Positions 60,290 through 64,000 of a stretch of 64,000 bases of DNA are shown here, piece by piece. The notes beneath the pieces were generated by a model. The model worked only from the letters and a program-made list of their open reading frames with translations. It did not search any database and was not told where the DNA came from. Every line of letters begins with the position of its first letter. The first letter of the stretch is position 1. A program made the translations under genes and the position numbers. The DNA comes from Rhodocyclaceae bacterium (lineage in GTDB: Bacteria > Pseudomonadota > Gammaproteobacteria > Burkholderiales > Rhodocyclaceae), in contig JACAEF010000022.1 in assembly GCA_013388985.1 (NCBI GenBank), forward strand, positions 1-64,000. The letters are read 5' to 3'.

Positions 60290-61477
60290 ATGGCTCCTCG
60301 CCGCCTCGATCTCGCGCTCGTCACCGAAACCTTCCCGCCGGAAGTGAATGGGGTGGCGATGACCCTGGGACGGCTGGCGCAGGGCATGGCCGAGCGTGGC
60401 CATCATGTGCGTCTGGTGCGACCGCGTCAGCCGGTCGAGAAGCGCGGCCTGCTAGCCAATGGCGATCTGCTCACGGCCGGTCTGCCGATCCCGCGCTATC
60501 CCGAATTGCGCTTCGGCCTGCCGGCCACCGGCCAGCTCTGGAAAGCCTGGCGCGAGCGGCGGCCCGACATCGTCCATGTCGCCACCGAAGGGCCGCTGGG
60601 CTACTCGGCCCTGTCGGCCGCGCGCCGCCTCGGCATCGCGACGATTTCCAGCTTTCACACCAACTTCCACAGCTACAGCCGGCACTACGGCCTCGGCTGG
60701 CTGCGGCGCGGCATCGTCCGCTATCTGCGCGGCTTCCACAACCGCACCGCCGCGACGCTGGCGCCGACGGCCACGCTGGCGGAAGAACTGGCCGCGCAGG
60801 GATTCCGCAATGTGCGGCTGCTCGCGCGCGGCGTCGATACGGCCCTGTTCAACCCTGCCCGCCGCTCACCCGCGCTGCGCCTGCGCTGGGAAGCGCGGCC
60901 CAAAGAGCCGGTCTGCCTCGTCGTCAGCCGGCTTGCCCCCGAGAAGAATCTGGAGCTGGCGTTCGAGGCCTTTGCCGCGATCCGCGCCGAATGGCCGGAC
61001 GCACGCATGGTCTGCGTCGGCGACGGCCCGTCCGCCGCGACGCTTTCCCGCCGCCATCCGGAAGTGCTGTTTTGCGGCATGCGCACTGGCGAGGAGCTGG
61101 CGGCCCACTATGCCAGCGCCGACCTGTTTCTCTTTCCGAGCCTCACCGAGACCTTCGGCAACGTCGTCGCCGAGGCGTTGGCGAGCGGTTTGCCCGTAGT
61201 AGCCTTCGACCTGGCCGCCGCCGGCCAGCTGATCGTCGATGGCCGCAACGGCTGGCGCGTGCCGCCGGCCGACGAACGGCGTTTCATCGAATTGGCCCGT
61301 CTTGCGCTGCGCAGGGTTGCCGAAGGTCGCATCGAGCGCGGCGAGTGCGCCGCCAGCGTGCGGCAGCTGAGCTGGGAGCAGGTGCTCGACCGATACGAGA
61401 ACCTGCTCCAGCAAGCCGTCGCGGAGCACGACAGGACCGCGGATGCCGTCCTGCCAGCGCCGACTTTCGGCATCTAG
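60290..61477 (+). CDS. GT4 glycosyltransferase, likely diacylglycerol glycosyltransferase (Agt type)
   Basis: 395 residues starting 1 nt after the plcP stop. [53 protein letters not shown] and [21 protein letters not shown] are GT4 motifs shared with the Agt enzyme paired with PlcP in Pi-starved marine bacteria. The last eight codons consist of a dispersed-element copy ([11 protein letters not shown]). Its TAG stop shares CTAG with the convergent lipA stop. Confidence 0.86.
   Translation: MAPRRLDLALVTETFPPEVNGVAMTLGRLAQGMAERGHHVRLVRPRQPVEKRGLLANGDLLTAGLPIPRYPELRFGLPATGQLWKAWRERRPDIVHVATEGPLGYSALSAARRLGIATISSFHTNFHSYSRHYGLGWLRRGIVRYLRGFHNRTAATLAPTATLAEELAAQGFRNVRLLARGVDTALFNPARRSPALRLRWEARPKEPVCLVVSRLAPEKNLELAFEAFAAIRAEWPDARMVCVGDGPSAATLSRRHPEVLFCGMRTGEELAAHYASADLFLFPSLTETFGNVVAEALASGLPVVAFDLAAAGQLIVDGRNGWRVPPADERRFIELARLALRRVAEGRIERGECAASVRQLSWEQVLDRYENLLQQAVAEHDRTADAVLPAPTFGI
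61443..61467 (+). repeat. Dispersed 23-bp element, copy 12 (gene-end, coding)
   Basis: GCCGTCCTGCCAGCGCCGAC then TTT; one core mismatch. Forms the C-terminal codons of the second glycosyltransferase. Confidence 0.85.
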
Positions 61478-62406
61478 GCGACTCCCGCCTCGTGCGCCTG
61501 CAAATCGGCGTGATAGCTCGATCGCACCAGCGGCGCGCTGGCACAATTCGTGAAGCCCATCTTCCCGGCTTTGGCCGCATACATCGCGAACACTTCCGGA
61601 TGCACATAGCGCACCACCGGCAGATGATGGGCGGAAGGCGCGAGATACTGGCCGATCGTCAGCATCTCGACCTCGTGCGCGCGCAGGTCGCGCATCACCT
61701 GCAGGATCTCGTCGTCAGTCTCGCCCAGGCCCACCATCAGGCCGGATTTGGTCGGAATCTGCGGCAGGCGACGCTTGAATTCCCGCAAGAGCCTGAGCGA
61801 ATGCGCGTAGTCGGCGCCGGGCCGCGCCTGCTTGTAAAGACGCGGCACGGTCTCCAGATTGTGGTTCATCACGTCCGGCGGATCACGAGCGAGGAGGTCG
61901 AGCGCGATCTCCAGCCGGCCGCGGAAGTCCGGCACGAGGATCTCGATCTTCGTCGCCGGCGCGGTGGCGCGGATCGCACGGATGCAGGCGGCGAAGTGGC
62001 CGGCGCCGCCATCCCTGAGATCGTCGCGGTCGACGCTGGTGATGACGACGTATTTGAGTTTCATCGCCGCGATGGTCGCCGCGAGCTTGGCAGGCTCTTC
62101 GGGATCGGGCGGCAGTGGCACGCCATGGCCGACATCGCAGAACGGGCAGCGGCGCGTGCACAGATCGCCCAAGATCATGAAGGTGGCCGTGCCCTTGCCG
62201 AAGCATTCGCCGATGTTCGGGCAGGTGGCTTCCTCGCAGACGGTATGCAGGCCGTGGCTGCGCAGGATCGACTTCACCTCGCCATAGCGCGCCGCCGAAT
62301 TGCCGGCTTTGACGCGGATCCATTCCGGCTTCTTCAAGGGCGCCGCCGGCACGATCTTGATCGGAATCCGGGCGGTCTTGGCTTCGCCTTTCTGTTTTTC
62401 GCTCAT
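61474..62406 (-). CDS. lipA: Lipoyl synthase LipA
   Basis: 310 residues of radical-SAM type. Auxiliary cluster cysteines [12 protein letters not shown] and SAM cluster CTRRCPFC, then [13 protein letters not shown] and the C-terminal RSSYHAD with the cluster-ligating serine. It inserts sulfur into octanoyl-protein made by LipB. lipB is encoded upstream on the same strand, but a CcdAB pair and a structured gap come between. Confidence 0.97.
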   Translation of the reverse strand: MSEKQKGEAKTARIPIKIVPAAPLKKPEWIRVKAGNSAARYGEVKSILRSHGLHTVCEEATCPNIGECFGKGTATFMILGDLCTRRCPFCDVGHGVPLPPDPEEPAKLAATIAAMKLKYVVITSVDRDDLRDGGAGHFAACIRAIRATAPATKIEILVPDFRGRLEIALDLLARDPPDVMNHNLETVPRLYKQARPGADYAHSLRLLREFKRRLPQIPTKSGLMVGLGETDDEILQVMRDLRAHEVEMLTIGQYLAPSAHHLPVVRYVHPEVFAMYAAKAGKMGFTNCASAPLVRSSYHADLQAHEAGVA

Positions 62407-62424
62407 GTTTTACGGTTAGCGTGG

Positions 62425-62487
62425 AACGCCTTACTTGCCGACCGCCACCTTCGAGCGTGGGTGGCCCGAGGTCGGCGATGCGGCGTT
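62425..62487 (-). other. Compound stem-loop between ccdB and lipA
   Basis: Three nested pairs of exact arms: AACGCC/GGCGTT (62425-62430 with 62482-62487), GCCGACC/GGTCGGC (62437-62443 with 62470-62476) and CCACC/GGTGG (62445-62449 with 62460-62464), apical loop 10 nt. It fills the gap and ends 18 nt before the lipA start. No T-run. Role unknown. Confidence 0.6.
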
Positions 62488-62824
62488 AATACAAGGCGCG
62501 GGAGAGCAGCTCGTCCAGCGCGGCGATGATGGTATCACTGGCGTCGCGCAGCGAAGCGACCGTTTCTCCCAGCGCCTCGACGGGCACCGAAACGATTTCC
62601 AGCGGGTTGAGCACGACCTCGACATTCTCGATGCGGAACGACGGATTGAGCGGCGAAGCCGGCAAGGGCGCGAGCCTGTCGATGGCGTCACGCAGCACCA
62701 AGGGCACGACGACCCGCCGCCGCGCTTTTTCATAATAAGAAGACTGGACGATGACGACATACGGAATGCTCGCCCGATGCTTCCCGGTATTGCGGCAGAC
62801 ATCGAACTGGGCGAAGCGTCTCAT
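62486..62824 (-). CDS. ccdB: CcdB-family toxin
   Basis: 112 residues. RRFAQFDVCRN, YVVIVQSSYYE, RRVVVPLVLRDAI, LNPSFRIENVEVVLNPLEI and SLRDASDTIIAALDELLSRALY follow the CcdB fold; family members poison DNA gyrase. F-plasmid CcdB ends in W-G-I, which contacts GyrA; here the end is SRALY, so the exact target is uncertain. The start overlaps the ccdA stop (ATGA). Confidence 0.9.
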   Translation of the reverse strand: MRRFAQFDVCRNTGKHRASIPYVVIVQSSYYEKARRRVVVPLVLRDAIDRLAPLPASPLNPSFRIENVEVVLNPLEIVSVPVEALGETVASLRDASDTIIAALDELLSRALY

Positions 62825-63072
62825 AGCGTCGAATGTTCGTCGGCAAAACTCCCATGCGCTTCGTGGAAGCGGTTCCAGGCATCGGCGACGGCATCGCCTC
62901 GCTGCTGGCGCGCCTGTTGCGCCTCGTTTTGCCGCGCGATGTAATCGACCAGCAAACCATCGACCGTCGCGGAAAGATTGTCGGTGAATTGCCGTGCCCG
63001 GCGCACGTTCTCTTCGCTCAGCAGCAGATTGACGGGGCGTTTCGCCGGGGCGGCTTGGGCAGTGGTTTTCAT
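62821..63072 (-). CDS. ccdA: CcdA-family antitoxin
   Basis: 83 residues. The N-terminal half (KRPVNLLLSEENVRRARQF) is a ribbon-helix-helix DNA-binding region and the C-terminal tail (GDAVADAWNRFHEAHGSFADEH) is the flexible toxin-binding segment. A perfect palindrome lies 14-30 nt upstream, as expected for autoregulation. Confidence 0.92.
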   Translation of the reverse strand: MKTTAQAAPAKRPVNLLLSEENVRRARQFTDNLSATVDGLLVDYIARQNEAQQARQQRGDAVADAWNRFHEAHGSFADEHSTL

Positions 63073-63085
63073 TTCTCACCTCCAG

Positions 63086-63102
63086 TGCGCATGGTATGCG
63101 CA
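63086..63102. promoter_or_regulatory. Inverted repeat, candidate CcdAB operator
   Basis: TGCGCAT-GGT-ATGCGCA, perfect 7-bp arms, ending 14 nt before the ccdA start. Confidence 0.7.
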
Positions 63103-63118
63103 TTCCCGGATAAAAGCA

Positions 63119-63143
63119 AAAGTCGGCGCTGGTGGGACGGCAC
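63119..63143 (-). repeat. Dispersed 23-bp element, copy 13 (gene-end)
   Basis: The top strand reads AAAGTCGGCGCTGGTGGGAC then GGCAC; one core mismatch. It lies 1 nt beyond the lipB stop, in the gap before ccdA. Confidence 0.9.
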
Positions 63144-63144
63144 C

Positions 63145-63756
63145 TCAAAGCCGGGCCTGCAATGCCTCGACGAGCCGGTCGGCGACCACATCGACGCCGA
63201 TGCCCGGATGAAACGCCGCGAGCTGTGTGACCGCCATGCCCGCGTAACCGCAGGGATTGATCGCCGCGAAGGGCGAAAGGTCCATAGCGACGTTGAGGGC
63301 GAGACCGTGGTAGCAGCAGCCGTTCTTGATGCGCAGGCCGAGCGCGGCGATCTTGGCTCCCCTGACATAGACACCGGGAGCACCGGAGAGCCGCTCGCCT
63401 TGCACACCGTATTCCGCCAGCAGGTCGATCACCGCCTGTTCGATGCGATGGACCAGCGTCTTCACCGTGAGGCCGCGGCGCTTGAGGTCGAGCAGCAGGT
63501 AGCAGACGAGCTGGCCGGGGCCGTGATAGGTGATCTGGCCGCCGCGATCGATCTTCACCACGGGAATACCGATGTCCCGGAGCAGGTGCTCCGGCTTGCC
63601 GGCGAGTCCGAGCGTGAACACTGGTGGATGCTCGCACAACCACAGCTCGTCGGGCGTGTGTTCATCGCGCGCGGCGGTGAAGGCCTGCATCGCGCGCCAG
63701 GTCGGCTCGTAGTCGGCCCGACCGAGCCGGCGCACTACAAAACGACTTTCACCCAC
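63145..63756 (-). CDS. lipB: Octanoyltransferase LipB
   Basis: 203 residues. [34 protein letters not shown] and the catalytic [21 protein letters not shown] (Lys and Cys) define LipB, which moves octanoate from acyl carrier protein to lipoate-dependent enzymes. The start overlaps the end of ybeD by 22 nt. A dispersed element follows the stop. Confidence 0.96.
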   Translation of the reverse strand: MGESRFVVRRLGRADYEPTWRAMQAFTAARDEHTPDELWLCEHPPVFTLGLAGKPEHLLRDIGIPVVKIDRGGQITYHGPGQLVCYLLLDLKRRGLTVKTLVHRIEQAVIDLLAEYGVQGERLSGAPGVYVRGAKIAALGLRIKNGCCYHGLALNVAMDLSPFAAINPCGYAGMAVTQLAAFHPGIGVDVVADRLVEALQARL

Positions 63757-63998
63757 GGATGCGCGACGAGTTCGCGATAGAGCGCATCGAGCTGCGGCTT
63801 CGAGGTGGCGCGCACGACGCAGGTGACGGAAAGGTAGTGGCCGGCGCGCGAAGGCCGCATCTCGACCGTTCTTGGGTCGAAGTCGGGCGCATGTCTCATG
63901 ACGACCTCGACGATGGCCTGCGCGAAGCCCTCCCGCGTCGCGCCCATGATCTTGAGCGGGAAGTCGCAGGGGAATTCGAGCAGTGTCTCCTCTTCAGC
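63735..63998 (-). CDS. ybeD: YbeD/DUF493 protein, 5' end outside window
   Basis: 88 codons visible, entering from the right edge as [24 protein letters not shown], the DUF493 N-terminal signature, and ending [11 protein letters not shown] 63947 is internal to the conserved region, so the true start lies at or just past the window end. YbeD is a small ACT-like protein encoded before lipB in many proteobacteria; the role is not settled. Confidence 0.9.
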   Translation of the reverse strand, partial: AEEETLLEFPCDFPLKIMGATREGFAQAIVEVVMRHAPDFDPRTVEMRPSRAGHYLSVTCVVRATSKPQLDALYRELVAHPWVKVVL

Positions 63999-64000
63999 CA

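Noticed and set aside
61108-61128. GCCAGCGCCGAC in the second glycosyltransferase, resembling the dispersed element
   Set aside because: It encodes YASADLF, a normal GT4 motif, and the flanks do not match the element.
1-64000. tRNA, rRNA, CRISPR array, insertion sequence, prophage or origin
   Set aside because: No direct-repeat array with spacers, no transposase or integrase motifs, and no cloverleaf-like gap were seen by eye; a covariance-model scan would be decisive.

Overview
The window is GC-rich (about 65% by eye), densely packed, and looks like the chromosome of a Gram-negative betaproteobacterium, possibly of the Rhodocyclales or a relative. The lineage is an inference from the large PstC/PstA forms, the ybeD-lipB-lipA order, ornithine-lipid genes and codon use. 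I see no rRNA, tRNA, CRISPR array, transposase or phage gene, and no gene-free stretch over 300 bases.

Layout. Positions 1-10305 hold the end of pelA and all of pelB-pelG, a c-di-GMP-controlled exopolysaccharide operon; pelB is split into two overlapping genes. 10390-17122 holds ftsY, an FAD dehydrogenase, a PAS chemoreceptor, ftsX (with no ftsE beside it) and a PatB-type C-S lyase. 17151-20490 encodes an HDOD protein and a PAS-GGDEF-EAL enzyme. 20524-28510 is housekeeping (5-formyl-THF cyclo-ligase, Slt, an NDUFA9-like protein, CCA transferase, Rep helicase) with two toxin-antitoxin pairs, VapBC and HigBA.

29425-61477 is a phosphorus island. It holds pstS, a duplicated-domain lipoprotein, pstC-pstA-pstB-phoU-phoB-phoR and an EAL-CBS-GGDEF enzyme. 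Next come 2-aminoethylphosphonate genes (phnCDE, phnA, a dehydrogenase, phnW; divergent phnR, phnY and an EamA permease). Then come a phytase-like esterase, a desaturase, a di-haem protein, PhoX, ornithine-lipid genes olsB/olsA, and a glycosyltransferase-plcP-glycosyltransferase set. Pho-box-like 11-bp-period repeats sit 7-10 nt before -10-like hexamers ahead of pstS, the EAL-CBS-GGDEF gene, phnC, olsB and plcP. I infer that PhoBR controls Pi uptake, phosphonate mining, extracellular phosphatase and replacement of phospholipids by phosphorus-free lipids from this one locus. 61474-64000 holds lipA, a CcdAB pair, lipB and the partial ybeD gene.

The least explained signal is a dispersed 23-bp element found 13 times on both strands. 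It lies in intergenic gaps, at gene ends and in frame inside conserved genes. Its core is GCCGTCCCGCCAGCGCCGAC followed by TTT.
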